A stretch of 48,068 nt of DNA, taken from positions 1 to 48,068 of the forward strand of contig JARHYD010000083.1 of NCBI GenBank assembly GCA_029258655.1. The letters run 5' to 3'. The notes beneath the pieces are model-generated. The model was not told where the DNA came from. It worked only from the letters and a program-made list of their open reading frames with translations, and ran no database searches. The DNA is from Mailhella sp. (lineage in GTDB: Bacteria; Desulfobacterota; Desulfovibrionia; Desulfovibrionales; Desulfovibrionaceae). The translations under genes and the position numbers were made by a program. How positions within the stretch are numbered: position 1 is the first letter of the stretch; each line of letters begins with the position of its first letter. Shown here piece by piece: positions 1 to 9,757 of this stretch.

Positions 1-18
1 CCTAATATTATTCATTTT

Positions 19-672
19 TTAGCTTAAAAGGAATTTTTCTAAATCTTTTACTGTATTAATAACAAAATCTGTCTTATATTCCGCAAATTCTTCCTTTGTA
101 CCATAACCATATAAAACAGAGGCTACTTGTAAGTTATTATCTCTTGCACCTATAATATCATGTTTTCGATCGCCTACCATAATAACAGTTTCATTAGGTT
201 TAGTATTTGTTTCTGATAATGCATAAGCAATTACTTCTGATTTTGTGCTTCTTGTACCATCAAGTTCACTACCAGAAATAAAATCAAAATATTGTATCAA
301 AGAAAAATGTTCCAAAATATCTCGAGCATACGAACGTACTTTGCACGTTGCAAGGCATATTGTTTTATTCGCTTTTTTCAAATTTTCCAACATTTCCCCA
401 AAACCATCATAAATTGTCAAATCAAATATTCCATTTTCTTTAACATAATATTCTCTATATTTTTCAATGGCTATTTGAGCGTCCTTTTCATTAAGCCCAT
501 AACCCAAAAAAGAATCTTTTAAAGGAGGACCTATAAAAGTTGTTAATGAATCAACAGAAGGATACGGAACTTTTAAAAAATCTAATGCATAAGCTACTGA
601 TTTTGTGATACCACTTTTAGGATCTGTAATTGTTCCATCTAAATCAAGAAGAATAGTTGAAAATTTTGCCAT
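19..672 (-). CDS. HAD-superfamily hydrolase, phosphoglycolate phosphatase/PpaX-like
   Basis: Translation has the HAD motif I DLDGTITD near the N-terminus and motif IV MVGDRKHDIIGA. Confidence 0.85.
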   Translation of the reverse strand: MAKFSTILLDLDGTITDPKSGITKSVAYALDFLKVPYPSVDSLTTFIGPPLKDSFLGYGLNEKDAQIAIEKYREYYVKENGIFDLTIYDGFGEMLENLKKANKTICLATCKVRSYARDILEHFSLIQYFDFISGSELDGTRSTKSEVIAYALSETNTKPNETVIMVGDRKHDIIGARDNNLQVASVLYGYGTKEEFAEYKTDFVINTVKDLEKFLLS

Positions 673-910
673 ACTTTTTCCTTTATTATTCTTTTTCAGT
701 TTAAGATATTTTATCTTCTTTCTTTATTATTGACAATAAAATTATCCTTACAAAAAGGATAAAAAATTTTTCTTCTTAATAGGAAAAAAAATTTCAAAAA
801 ATTGTCTATCTTCATATTTTGTTCTATCTACAAACAAATTCTCACTAAAATAAAGAAAAATGAAATCAAAAAAACTAGACTTAAAACACAAAAAAGCATA
901 TTTTTTAGCT

Positions 911-2812
911 ATGAAAAAAACTCTGCAAATTAATACTCTTTTATTTATTGGTCTTACGTTTTTCCTTTTTTCATGTACTTCTCGTTCTGCACATTCACTG
1001 CATGATCAAAACAAACTGCCAAGAGCAGATTCTCGCTATATTGGCTGGCTTGAAAAAGAATCTATTTTCAGAAAAATTCCAGAAAAAATACGCATAGTTT
1101 CTGGGACTAATTTTGCATGGAAATTTTCCTCCATGCCTCACCCTAAAAAGACTATTATTTCCCTTAGCCCTATCTGGCTTGCTATTAATCCCCACAATAT
1201 AAATACACAAAAAAATCCAATACTAGAACAAATATATAATAATACTAATATATTAAAAGAACTTCAAATTAAAGCTCTTTACATATACCCAAATAAAAGT
1301 ACAAGTTTTGAAAGTTTATACAACTTTAAAATAGATACACAAAAACAAAATATTAGCCCTATTTCCCTTGATCTAGCAAAAGAATTAGGCTCAAAAGAAC
1401 AATATTTACAAATTACCCAAAAAGGAATTTTTCTAACTGGAAATATTTTACCTACAAGTCTAGGCTTAGGTTCTGACTTTTTGCTTGCACTTCATGGAGT
1501 ACGAGAATATCCAGGACTCTTTATGATGCAAGAAATTCCCCACGAATTATGGGATTTTTTGCCTGCCAATGATACAACAAAAACCTTCTCTCCTCATGTT
1601 GCGTCACAAAAAAGACTGACTATTCTTATGCAAAACGGAATTATTCCAGAACATTTTTATCGTGATTTTTCAAAAGTTCTTGCCCCAAGTGGTTTTGCCA
1701 TAAGTAATGAAATTACAGGATACGATGGTCAAGTAAGACGTTGGATTTATCGCTATGTCTATAATCCTTATACTGCTGTTCTTAACTTTTATGATCCAAG
1801 CATGAATACACAACGTATGCTTTCTGCTAGCATTATTCAAGAAGTTGGAATTATGCAGCAAGGGCTTGTTTCTTTTTCTATTCAAGATCTTTTAGAACAA
1901 GAAAGCATTTCTACAAACAACACAGAGCAAACAAATAAAAATGATACAGCACTTTTTATTACAAAATTCATCAATAAATCAATACATGGATACGGAGCTT
2001 GGAGCTTTTGCCGTGATTTATTAGAACAAGATTTTCTTGCCCCTATGCAGCAAAATGGAACTGATTTTGTTGCTGACAGCCTCTTTATGCCTGCCCTTGA
2101 AAAAGCCTTTTTAGAAGAAAATAATGAAAGCTTGGAAAATGCTTTTACCTATTTTAAACAACAAAACATTGATGAACAAGCCCTTTGGCATGGTTCACAA
2201 AAAATGTTTTCTTCTTCAAAAATTTTTCATTTTCCTTCAAGTGTAGACCTAAGTCTATCCCTTGCTAAAATACAAGACAAAGAACTTTCTATGCTAAATA
2301 AAATTAATGAAAATCCTTTGTTTAAAGAAAATAATCGTTCCCTTTATTTAAAATTACAAAAAGCTCACGATATTCAATTTGCATTTCATGCCTTTCAATG
2401 TTTGTTATCAGGGTTTCCTATGTTTACAGCAGAAGAAGTTCTTGGTATAAAAAATACAGATGAACCTATTTCGATTAATCTTTTTTCCTTACAAATAAAA
2501 AATTCTCTCAATGATTCTATATTAATACAAGCTAAAAAAGAAACTAGTCTTTTATCTCGACTACAAAGAATTTGGAATCTTCGGGAACATTATACCTTAT
2601 CACAAGCAAAAATCATTAGTTCTCTCAAAAGCTCTAATAAAAAAATATTTGCTTATGCTTTTATCAACCCTAAAAAGAAAAAAGGAATTATTGCTATAAA
2701 CCTTAGCGACAAAAAACAAAAAACTATTTTACAAACAAAAATTATTAATAAATCAAAAACAAAAACAATAACAATGAATCCCTATGCAATTTATTTTAAA
2801 ATTTATGAATAA
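911..2812 (+). CDS. Predicted lipoprotein, possibly divergent GH13/trehalose-synthase-like protein
   Basis: Start moved to the ATG at 911 (MKKTLQINTLLFIGLTFFLFSC), giving a lipoprotein-type signal with Cys. The C-terminus (RLQRIWNLREHY...IFAYAFINPKKKKGIIAINLS) resembles GH13 C-terminal regions, but I do not see canonical catalytic motifs. Confidence 0.5.
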   Translation: MKKTLQINTLLFIGLTFFLFSCTSRSAHSLHDQNKLPRADSRYIGWLEKESIFRKIPEKIRIVSGTNFAWKFSSMPHPKKTIISLSPIWLAINPHNINTQKNPILEQIYNNTNILKELQIKALYIYPNKSTSFESLYNFKIDTQKQNISPISLDLAKELGSKEQYLQITQKGIFLTGNILPTSLGLGSDFLLALHGVREYPGLFMMQEIPHELWDFLPANDTTKTFSPHVASQKRLTILMQNGIIPEHFYRDFSKVLAPSGFAISNEITGYDGQVRRWIYRYVYNPYTAVLNFYDPSMNTQRMLSASIIQEVGIMQQGLVSFSIQDLLEQESISTNNTEQTNKNDTALFITKFINKSIHGYGAWSFCRDLLEQDFLAPMQQNGTDFVADSLFMPALEKAFLEENNESLENAFTYFKQQNIDEQALWHGSQKMFSSSKIFHFPSSVDLSLSLAKIQDKELSMLNKINENPLFKENNRSLYLKLQKAHDIQFAFHAFQCLLSGFPMFTAEEVLGIKNTDEPISINLFSLQIKNSLNDSILIQAKKETSLLSRLQRIWNLREHYTLSQAKIISSLKSSNKKIFAYAFINPKKKKGIIAINLSDKKQKTILQTKIINKSKTKTITMNPYAIYFKIYE

Positions 2813-2886
2813 TTAAGGATAAATATTTACTTTTTTTTCTAATTCCATTACATAACACAAAAATACTTTTACAACATGGATACCTT

Positions 2887-5379
2887 ATGAGTAATACACC
2901 ACAAAATCCAAAAAATGATAATTTACAATTTAATACCAATTATGATCCCAATAATATACAAAATCAATCTCGCAATGCAGAAGAATTTGAAAATGATATA
3001 TTAAATCAAATTATTAATGAAACAGATAATAATGTTTACACAGCAGTAAATTCTCCTCTTTTTAATGAAACACCAAATGAAACACAACAAAATACAAAAC
3101 AACAAGAAAATATTAATGAAATAGACCTTCCTACAACAGAACCTGTATATACTCCATCTTTTGAAGAGCAAATAGATAAAATAGAAAAAATCGAACAAAC
3201 ACAAAAAGAAGAAATACAACAACCAATACAGACAATACAAACAGAACAAACACAACCAATTAAACAAACAGAACAAATTGAATCTACAGAACAAATTCAA
3301 CAAGTTCCACAAATTCAACAAGTTGAAACACCGACAGAAATAGAAGATGAAATTCCAGAATTACAAAATCCTATTATTAATACTTCTATTCAAGAACCTA
3401 CTATAAACACAATAAATTTAGGTTCTAGTCCAAAAGATTCAACTCTTTTAAATGGAAATATTGCAGATAACCTCTTTTCCTTTTTTGCAAAACTTGGTTT
3501 ACCAATTCTTCTTCTTTTAAGTTTACTTTTATGTGGACAACAAATTCTTTTCCCAAGAGATTTTTGGTTCGCTGAAGAAGTTCGCTTTGCTGATATATAT
3601 ATGAATATGCTTTCAAGCAATAACTTCTTAATGCTTACACTCAATGGACAACCTTATGCAGAAACTGGTCCACTCTATTATTATCTTGTTAGATTTATTG
3701 ATTTAATTCCTGCTATCAATATGCCTCAAGCTCTTTTAATAACAACAGTTCTCTGTTTTATGTTATTTACTACTAGCACATGGATTCTTACTCGTGGATT
3801 AGGATATTCCAATAATGTTGCTTTTGGAGCTGGATTAATTACTATTTCTTGTCTTGCTTTTGCAAGTTTAAGCTATTATATTAGAATGGATTTACTTTTT
3901 GTAAGTCTTCTCAATTTTAGTTATTTTTGTTTTTATCGTGCATGGAAAAAAGAAAATGCTCCAATTTGGCTTATATTTGCTTTTCTTTTTCTTGCATTAG
4001 CTTGTCTGGCTCAAACACTTTTCTTTTTTATTCTTCCTTTTCTTGCTTCTTTATGTTTCTTTTTTTGGACAGGAAAACTCAAACGTATAAATAGTGCTGA
4101 TGGCATTATAGGTTTTCTTCTTGCTATGTTAATTTTCTTTGCATGGTTTGGCTATATTTATATGCAAGGAAAAGCTGATTATATCAGTCTTATTCTCAAT
4201 CAACAAATTCTCGAATTTTTTGCATTACCTAATTTTAGCACTATAAATGTATACTATTTTCTTCTTATTTTACCTCTTGCTTTTCTTCCATTTACTTTTA
4301 GTTTTCTTTTTGCAGATTGGATTAACTGGCTTAAAAATATTGGAACTTCAATAAAAAATCGTAAACAAGATAATGCAACAGCATGGATATTTATCCTTTT
4401 CCTTTGTCATCTTCTTTTATTTATTTTCTTTGGACAAAGTTTAAGCAGTATTATAGCTATTCTTGCTTTATTTTCTATTTTATCAGCTAAAATTATTATA
4501 AATTTTAGTGAATTAAGAGGTAAACTCTTTTTTACTCTTACAGCAATTTTTACGTTATTCTTAGGAATAAGCTTAATTTTAAGTGAATTTCAAACGTATA
4601 TTTTTAAATTTATTCCTTTTGCCCAAGATTTTGTTACAAAAATACCTTTTGTTTTATTTGAAGCCAATGCCCATACTTCTTACGGATTTGCAACAATAGG
4701 TATTATCTTAAGTATTCTTGGTCTTTTTCTTTTTATTATCAACAAAAAAAATACTGCTGGAGGAACACTTCTTCTTTACACTATTGGCATTATTATTGCC
4801 GTTCAACCTATAACATTATTAGTAACTCCTCAAATTAGTTCTGTTCTTAGTCCTAAAACCTATGCCTATGAAATGGCAAATCAACATAAAACACAAAATG
4901 TCACTCCTGTAACATTAGGTATTCCTGCAAATATTTTTACGTATTATTATAATGAAGGCTTAGATCCAGAAAATTATCAAGGAAAAACCATTTCAGAATT
5001 ACCTAATATTGATGCATTAACAGATTTTCTTTTAAGTAATGAAACAATCATTCTTGCTATCCCAGAACAAGAATTTAAACAAATATCTTATAAAGAAGAA
5101 GCGATTGTTTTACCTTATCATCAATATATTGGAACACAAAAAATTCTCCTTACACTTTGGCAAATTTCTTCTCAAACCTCACTTTTAAACGCTAAAAAAG
5201 AAAAAGAAGTTATTCCACTTATTGATAATCTTCTTGAACCAAAAGAAAAAGATGCAATTATAAACGTACAACCAAATAAAAAACAAGAACCACAAGAAAC
5301 TCCTACCCCAAATACAATGGAACAATTCCCAACTGACCAATCACCAACAACTAATAATCAAGATGAAATCGCGTTATAG
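2887..5379 (+). CDS. Polytopic membrane glycosyltransferase-like protein (ArnT/PMT-like) with long Q/T/E-rich N-terminal extension
   Basis: About 190 aa of low complexity, then many hydrophobic segments. The first luminal-type loop FPRDFWFAEEVRFADIYMNML...GQPYAETGPLYYY is ArnT-like. Confidence 0.65.
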   Translation: MSNTPQNPKNDNLQFNTNYDPNNIQNQSRNAEEFENDILNQIINETDNNVYTAVNSPLFNETPNETQQNTKQQENINEIDLPTTEPVYTPSFEEQIDKIEKIEQTQKEEIQQPIQTIQTEQTQPIKQTEQIESTEQIQQVPQIQQVETPTEIEDEIPELQNPIINTSIQEPTINTINLGSSPKDSTLLNGNIADNLFSFFAKLGLPILLLLSLLLCGQQILFPRDFWFAEEVRFADIYMNMLSSNNFLMLTLNGQPYAETGPLYYYLVRFIDLIPAINMPQALLITTVLCFMLFTTSTWILTRGLGYSNNVAFGAGLITISCLAFASLSYYIRMDLLFVSLLNFSYFCFYRAWKKENAPIWLIFAFLFLALACLAQTLFFFILPFLASLCFFFWTGKLKRINSADGIIGFLLAMLIFFAWFGYIYMQGKADYISLILNQQILEFFALPNFSTINVYYFLLILPLAFLPFTFSFLFADWINWLKNIGTSIKNRKQDNATAWIFILFLCHLLLFIFFGQSLSSIIAILALFSILSAKIIINFSELRGKLFFTLTAIFTLFLGISLILSEFQTYIFKFIPFAQDFVTKIPFVLFEANAHTSYGFATIGIILSILGLFLFIINKKNTAGGTLLLYTIGIIIAVQPITLLVTPQISSVLSPKTYAYEMANQHKTQNVTPVTLGIPANIFTYYYNEGLDPENYQGKTISELPNIDALTDFLLSNETIILAIPEQEFKQISYKEEAIVLPYHQYIGTQKILLTLWQISSQTSLLNAKKEKEVIPLIDNLLEPKEKDAIINVQPNKKQEPQETPTPNTMEQFPTDQSPTTNNQDEIAL

Positions 5380-5387
5380 GAAATACA

Positions 5388-5984
5388 ATGGAAATTCTTT
5401 GGGTTATTTTTAGTTTTTTGTGTGGAGCTATACCTTTTGCTGTTGTTATTGCTAAAGTATGTAAAGGCATAGATCCAAGAAAAGAAGGAAGTAAAAATCC
5501 AGGTACAACAAATGTAGCACGCCTTTGTGGCTTACCTTATGGAATAGCTACTCTTATCTGTGATATATTAAAAGGTACGTTACCTGTATATTTTAGCATG
5601 ATCATTTTCCCTGCAACAGAATATGCTTGGCTACCAAGTGCTTGTGCTTTTGCTAGCTTTATAGGACATATAAAATCACCTTTTCTTGGTTTTCATGGTG
5701 GAAAAGGCGTTGCAACAGGTATTGGAGTTCTTATTCCTCTTTCCTTCTTACCATTAATAACTTCTGTTATTTTTTGTGTTATAATCATTGCTCTTACAGG
5801 TTTTGTTTCAGCAGGAGCATTAACTCTTTATATTACTTTACCTTTTTGTTATTATTTTTATGGTGCAAGCCATTGGATACCACTTTCCATTATCATGCTT
5901 ATAACTGTTATTTGGACACATAAAGCAAATATTCAACGCCTATTAAAAGGGGAAGAAAAATCTTGGCGAAAAAGTAAAAATTAA
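5388..5984 (+). CDS. plsY: Glycerol-3-phosphate acyltransferase PlsY
   Basis: GAIPFAVVIAKVCKGIDPRKEGSKNPGTTNVAR and GHIKSPFLGFHGGKGVATGIG are typical PlsY motifs. Confidence 0.95.
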   Translation: MEILWVIFSFLCGAIPFAVVIAKVCKGIDPRKEGSKNPGTTNVARLCGLPYGIATLICDILKGTLPVYFSMIIFPATEYAWLPSACAFASFIGHIKSPFLGFHGGKGVATGIGVLIPLSFLPLITSVIFCVIIIALTGFVSAGALTLYITLPFCYYFYGASHWIPLSIIMLITVIWTHKANIQRLLKGEEKSWRKSKN

Positions 5985-6012
5985 TATAAGAACCATAAGT
6001 TGCTAATATAAA

Positions 6013-6048
6013 ACTGTATAACTACTAGTAGTTATACAGTTTTTTTAT
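6013..6048 (+). terminator. Intrinsic terminator after plsY
   Basis: Perfect 28-nt palindrome ACTGTATAACTACTAGTAGTTATACAGT (6013-6040) followed by a T-run. Confidence 0.85.
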
Positions 6049-6064
6049 GATATTTAAAATTTGC

Positions 6065-6124
6065 TTAGGGGGAGGACTTTTTATAAAAAGTCCTCCCCCT
6101 AAAACCCCCTTTCAAAAATTTTTA
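6065..6124. repeat. Class B G/C hairpin repeat
   Basis: 38-nt perfect palindrome TTAGGGGGAGGACTTTTTATAAAAAGTCCTCCCCCTAA (6065-6102), then AACCCCCTTTCAAAAATTTTT. Near-identical to 41217-41275. Confidence 0.9.
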
Positions 6125-6259
6125 ATATAAAAAGTTAGAATATGTTTTCAAAATTATTTAGAATTACTTTAACGCATTTAGGTTTATAAAATAAAAAATA
6201 TTTTCATAAAGTCACTGACCTAATAAGTTTCACTCTCTAAAAGCGAGGAACAAAGCTAC

Positions 6260-6655
6260 TTGCTGAAAAAGTGTGAAACTGGGGGGTATTGCTTTGGGGT
6301 GCAGGGGTAGCCGTTAGCGAAGAATGAGCTTTACGGATAGCGACAACGGTTTATGTATATTAATTTCGTGTAACTAATTACTGTCTTTATCCGAAGCTTC
6401 CTGCGTCACAACGGCTAAAGCGGGGGGGAGGGCTGCTCCCCAAAGGACGACGAAGTCATTTCCCTTATACCGAATTTACGAGGTTTAAGGAAATAGACAG
6501 CAACGCTAGGGGGATTTCCCCCGTTAGCTTACCCCCTGCTCGGGTCAAAGGGGGGAAACCCCTTATAAAACGTGATACTATGTAATAGTAGAATAAATAA
6601 GAAAATGTTATAGAAACAAGAAAAATAAAAATTATTTTAAAAACATCCCCTAATA
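6260..6655. repeat. Nested, locally GC-rich repeat island with two clear core copies and one weaker one
   Basis: Core copies at 6307-6349 (+) and 6380-6421 (-), a weaker copy near 6461-6515, several short G5/C5 hairpins, and a tail-like block at about 6617-6652 (AAGAAAAATAAAAATTATTTTAAAAACATCCCC). No convincing ORF. Confidence 0.7.
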
Positions 6656-6687
6656 AAAAAAGCGTCTTTTTACAGACGCTTTTTTTA
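6655..6687 (-). terminator. Intrinsic terminator of the mfd-rodZ cluster
   Basis: AAAAAAAGCGTCT-loop-AGACGCTTTTTTT directly downstream of the minus-strand RodZ-like stop codon. Confidence 0.85.
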
Positions 6688-7674
6688 TTATTTCAAATTA
6701 ACTTCACGCATTTTTGTTGAATCACCAATTTCTACTGGTTTTCTATTATGGAATAAGGTAATTGCAGATCCATTAGCAATTTTGAATTTTAATTCACGTT
6801 TAAAGATAAATTCTCTTTGTGTTCCTCTTTTCAAAGTAAAATGGCTCTTTACACCATCATGTTCATATTGCATCCAGCAATCTTGCTTAGCATACATAAC
6901 AGCTTGTTGTTCGCCTTTTTTAGGTTTGGATACAATATCCCAATTAATAACTTTTGCAGAAGGATATTTTTTAATTAATGCAACTGTATCCAATTCCTCA
7001 TCTTTCTTTTCTTCTTTTTTATCTTGTTCTGCTTTCTCGTCTTCTTTTTTTACTTCTTCTTTTATTTTTTCATCTTTTGTTGATTGATCAACTTCTTCTA
7101 ATTTTTGCTGTACAAGTTCTTCTTGCTTTACTTCTTGTTCTGCTTCTTTATTTATTTCTTCTTGTTGTTCAACAGAAGTTTCTTGTTTTACCTGTTTTTC
7201 TACAACATCTTCTTTTATTTTTTCTTGTACTTCTTTTTTAGGTTCTTCTACTATTGTTTCTTGAAAAAAAGTATCTTCTTTATTTTCCTGCATAAAATAA
7301 AAATATGCTCCACCACCTATTACAGCTAAAATAATAAGTTGAATAGCAAGTTTTTTTCCACGAGGTTTTGTCATTTCTGGCTGAGATTCGGCACGTTGTG
7401 TTTCAAGGCTTTTAGGAGGTTCATTTTGATTTGTAAAATCTTCTGTTTGAGCAATTAAATCTTGGTATTCATCATAGGTAAGTCCAAGATATAAAACATA
7501 ACATTTTAGAAAATTTTTATAATATGTTTCATATCCAATAAAACTTAAATCACCTTCTTCAATAGAAATAAGACTTTTAAGAGGTATTTTAGTGCCTTGT
7601 GCTACATCTTCTAATGATAAGTTTTTGCTTTCACGCCTACTTTTAATTAATGCTCCAAGTTCTTTTATATTCAT
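6688..7674 (-). CDS. RodZ-like HTH transmembrane protein
   Basis: N-terminal HTH (MNIKELGALIKSRRESKNLSLEDVAQGTKIPLKSLISIEEG), one TM segment, K/E-rich linker, C-terminal beta domain. Confidence 0.8.
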   Translation of the reverse strand: MNIKELGALIKSRRESKNLSLEDVAQGTKIPLKSLISIEEGDLSFIGYETYYKNFLKCYVLYLGLTYDEYQDLIAQTEDFTNQNEPPKSLETQRAESQPEMTKPRGKKLAIQLIILAVIGGGAYFYFMQENKEDTFFQETIVEEPKKEVQEKIKEDVVEKQVKQETSVEQQEEINKEAEQEVKQEELVQQKLEEVDQSTKDEKIKEEVKKEDEKAEQDKKEEKKDEELDTVALIKKYPSAKVINWDIVSKPKKGEQQAVMYAKQDCWMQYEHDGVKSHFTLKRGTQREFIFKRELKFKIANGSAITLFHNRKPVEIGDSTKMREVNLK

Positions 7675-7685
7675 TTTATCCTACT

Positions 7686-8618
7686 TTAGCGTATATTAAT
7701 AACGGCTTTTTTTTCCAAAGAGTTAACATATTGTTCCACTTTATTACCAGCTTTTTGCATTCTAAGTCCTTCTTGAATTTGACGAACAATTTGTGGATCC
7801 ATAATTTCAGATAAATTTTCACTTGAATTTGTTTTACTTAGGACTTTTACTTGAGTATATAATCCATTTAAATCAAAAACTTTAGAAACTTCACCTTGAT
7901 TTAATGATGCTATGGCAGATTGAATTTCTGGAGATAAATCAGAAATCATCATCTCTCCGAAAGCTCCTCCATTACTTGCATAAGGTCCAACAGATATTTT
8001 TTTTGCAATATCAGAAAAATCATCACTATTTTTTATTAAATCCATTGCATATTTATCCATATCTGCACTATCTTTATAAACAATTATTGCAACATTTGCT
8101 TTTCCTAAAATTTTTCCGCCATGAGAAACATAATAATCAAGAATTTCATCATTTGTTACAATAATTTTGCGTAAAACATTTCTATTGATTAAATCTTGCG
8201 TTAAAATATTATTTTTGATTTTTTCTTTATAAAAATCTTCACTATATCCTTTTTTAGCTAAATCAGCAAAAAATTGTGTTCTTTCAACCCCTGCTTTTTT
8301 TATACTTATTTCTATTTCATTATTAATTTCTGCCTCAGAAACTTTTATTCCTTGTGCTTTTGCCTCTTGTGTAAGAATAGATTCTTTAATAAGATCATTT
8401 AAAATACTCTTACGAAGTTTTTCAACTTCGCTAGGACTCATTTTTTTTATATCAATTTTTTTAGCAATAACAGCTAAATTAAAATTTTTTTCTAAATAAT
8501 TTGAAGAAATCATATCCCCATTTACTGTTGCAGCTATTGAAGCACGAGGAGTTGCAAAAGAAAAATGTGGAGTTGCACCTAACAAACCTAGAGCAACAAT
8601 TAAAGATAAAATACGCAA
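7686..8618 (-). CDS. SurA/PpiC-like periplasmic peptidyl-prolyl isomerase
   Basis: Signal peptide, SurA-N-like domain (NGDMISSNYLEKNF), parvulin-like region (DFSDIAKKISVGPYASNGGAFGEMMISDLSPEIQSAIASLNQGEVS). Confidence 0.85.
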   Translation of the reverse strand: MRILSLIVALGLLGATPHFSFATPRASIAATVNGDMISSNYLEKNFNLAVIAKKIDIKKMSPSEVEKLRKSILNDLIKESILTQEAKAQGIKVSEAEINNEIEISIKKAGVERTQFFADLAKKGYSEDFYKEKIKNNILTQDLINRNVLRKIIVTNDEILDYYVSHGGKILGKANVAIIVYKDSADMDKYAMDLIKNSDDFSDIAKKISVGPYASNGGAFGEMMISDLSPEIQSAIASLNQGEVSKVFDLNGLYTQVKVLSKTNSSENLSEIMDPQIVRQIQEGLRMQKAGNKVEQYVNSLEKKAVINIR

Positions 8619-8667
8619 ATTTTACCTCCTTAAAAGTATTTAAAAACTCATTACAATTTTTTTTCCA

Positions 8668-9747
8668 TTATGGCAATTTTTTTAAATCAGCATCTAAATC
8701 TTGTAAAGCATCTTGTAAATTCTGTATCTTATTAGAATCCTTATCTTTAAAAATATTTTTTGGATTAAAAGAATCTACAATATAAATTTTTGCATCATGC
8801 ATAGCTTGCTCTAAACATTTTGCATAAACTTCTGGTAATTTTTCTTGTAATAATTTTTCTTCTGCCAATAAATATAAATCAACAGCCCCTTCAGAATTTT
8901 GTGGTATTTCTTTTTTCAATAAATATAATATATAGTTTTCTTTTCCTTTTGTTATAATATCAGAAAAAGTATATATTTTCATTTGTATTAAAAGGTTTTG
9001 ATATTCATCTGGCAAACTTGCACTATCAAAAAGAGATTGAAAAACAGTTGCACCTTTTCCTTCATATTTTGCCACAAAATCTTCAATAGAAAATTCTTTT
9101 TGTTCCAAGCCTTCTTCTGTAAAAGTTTTATCTTGACGAATTTCTCTTAATATTTCTGGTTTTGCTATAATTTTAAAAAAATCAAATTTTTCATGAGATT
9201 TTTGATATTCTTTTTCCAATAATTCTGCATACTTCATTGTTTCTTCAGAACTAATATTAATTTCTTTTAATAATAATTGTTTTAGTTTTTCATTTTCTAA
9301 TTGTGGGCGTAATTGTTTTTTCCAATCAGCAAAATTAATACCAAATTTATTAATAAATTCTTCAGCAAATTCTTCTTCTTTATATTTATCTTTATAATCA
9401 CCTAAAATAACACTTTCAAGTTCTTCTACTTCTTCATCAGTAATAGAAACACCACGTTTTTTTAATTCATGTGCTACAAGTAGTTGTTTTATTTTAGTAT
9501 ATAAAATTTTTGCATATTCTCTTTGGACTTTTTCAACAGAAGGAGTGCTAATATTCACATGAACATGATACATATCATACAAACTTTCAATTTCACTCAA
9601 AGTAATATCTACATCATTTACCTTAGCTATTACATTTGGATCTTCATCTTTTAACACACTAGAAGAATTTATATAATAAAAACTAGTAGATACAGCTATA
9701 ACAATTAAAATAAGACAAATAAGCCCAACAAAAATAATTTTCTTCAT
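8668..9747 (-). CDS. SurA N-terminal-domain-like periplasmic chaperone
   Basis: N-terminal membrane anchor/signal, then NVIAKVNDVDITLSEIESLYD and a long helical region. Sits between mfd and the PpiC-like gene. Confidence 0.7.
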   Translation of the reverse strand: MKKIIFVGLICLILIVIAVSTSFYYINSSSVLKDEDPNVIAKVNDVDITLSEIESLYDMYHVHVNISTPSVEKVQREYAKILYTKIKQLLVAHELKKRGVSITDEEVEELESVILGDYKDKYKEEEFAEEFINKFGINFADWKKQLRPQLENEKLKQLLLKEINISSEETMKYAELLEKEYQKSHEKFDFFKIIAKPEILREIRQDKTFTEEGLEQKEFSIEDFVAKYEGKGATVFQSLFDSASLPDEYQNLLIQMKIYTFSDIITKGKENYILYLLKKEIPQNSEGAVDLYLLAEEKLLQEKLPEVYAKCLEQAMHDAKIYIVDSFNPKNIFKDKDSNKIQNLQDALQDLDADLKKLP

Positions 9748-9757
9748 ATAATCCTCA

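Noticed and set aside
3001-3321. Cys/Leu/Phe-rich ORF on the minus strand
   Set aside because: Antisense of the Q/T-rich N-terminal extension of the 2887-5379 gene; no RBS or independent support.
6260-6655. Possible CRISPR array or tRNA/rRNA fragment in the GC-rich spacer
   Set aside because: Repeats are few, inverted and unevenly spaced, with no conserved direct repeat and no recognisable tRNA or rRNA sequence.
6978-7241. Leu/Phe-rich ORFs opposite the RodZ-like gene (also 6782-7087 and 7105-7329)
   Set aside because: They are the antisense of the K/E-rich linker; composition is an artefact of complementing AAA/GAA codons.
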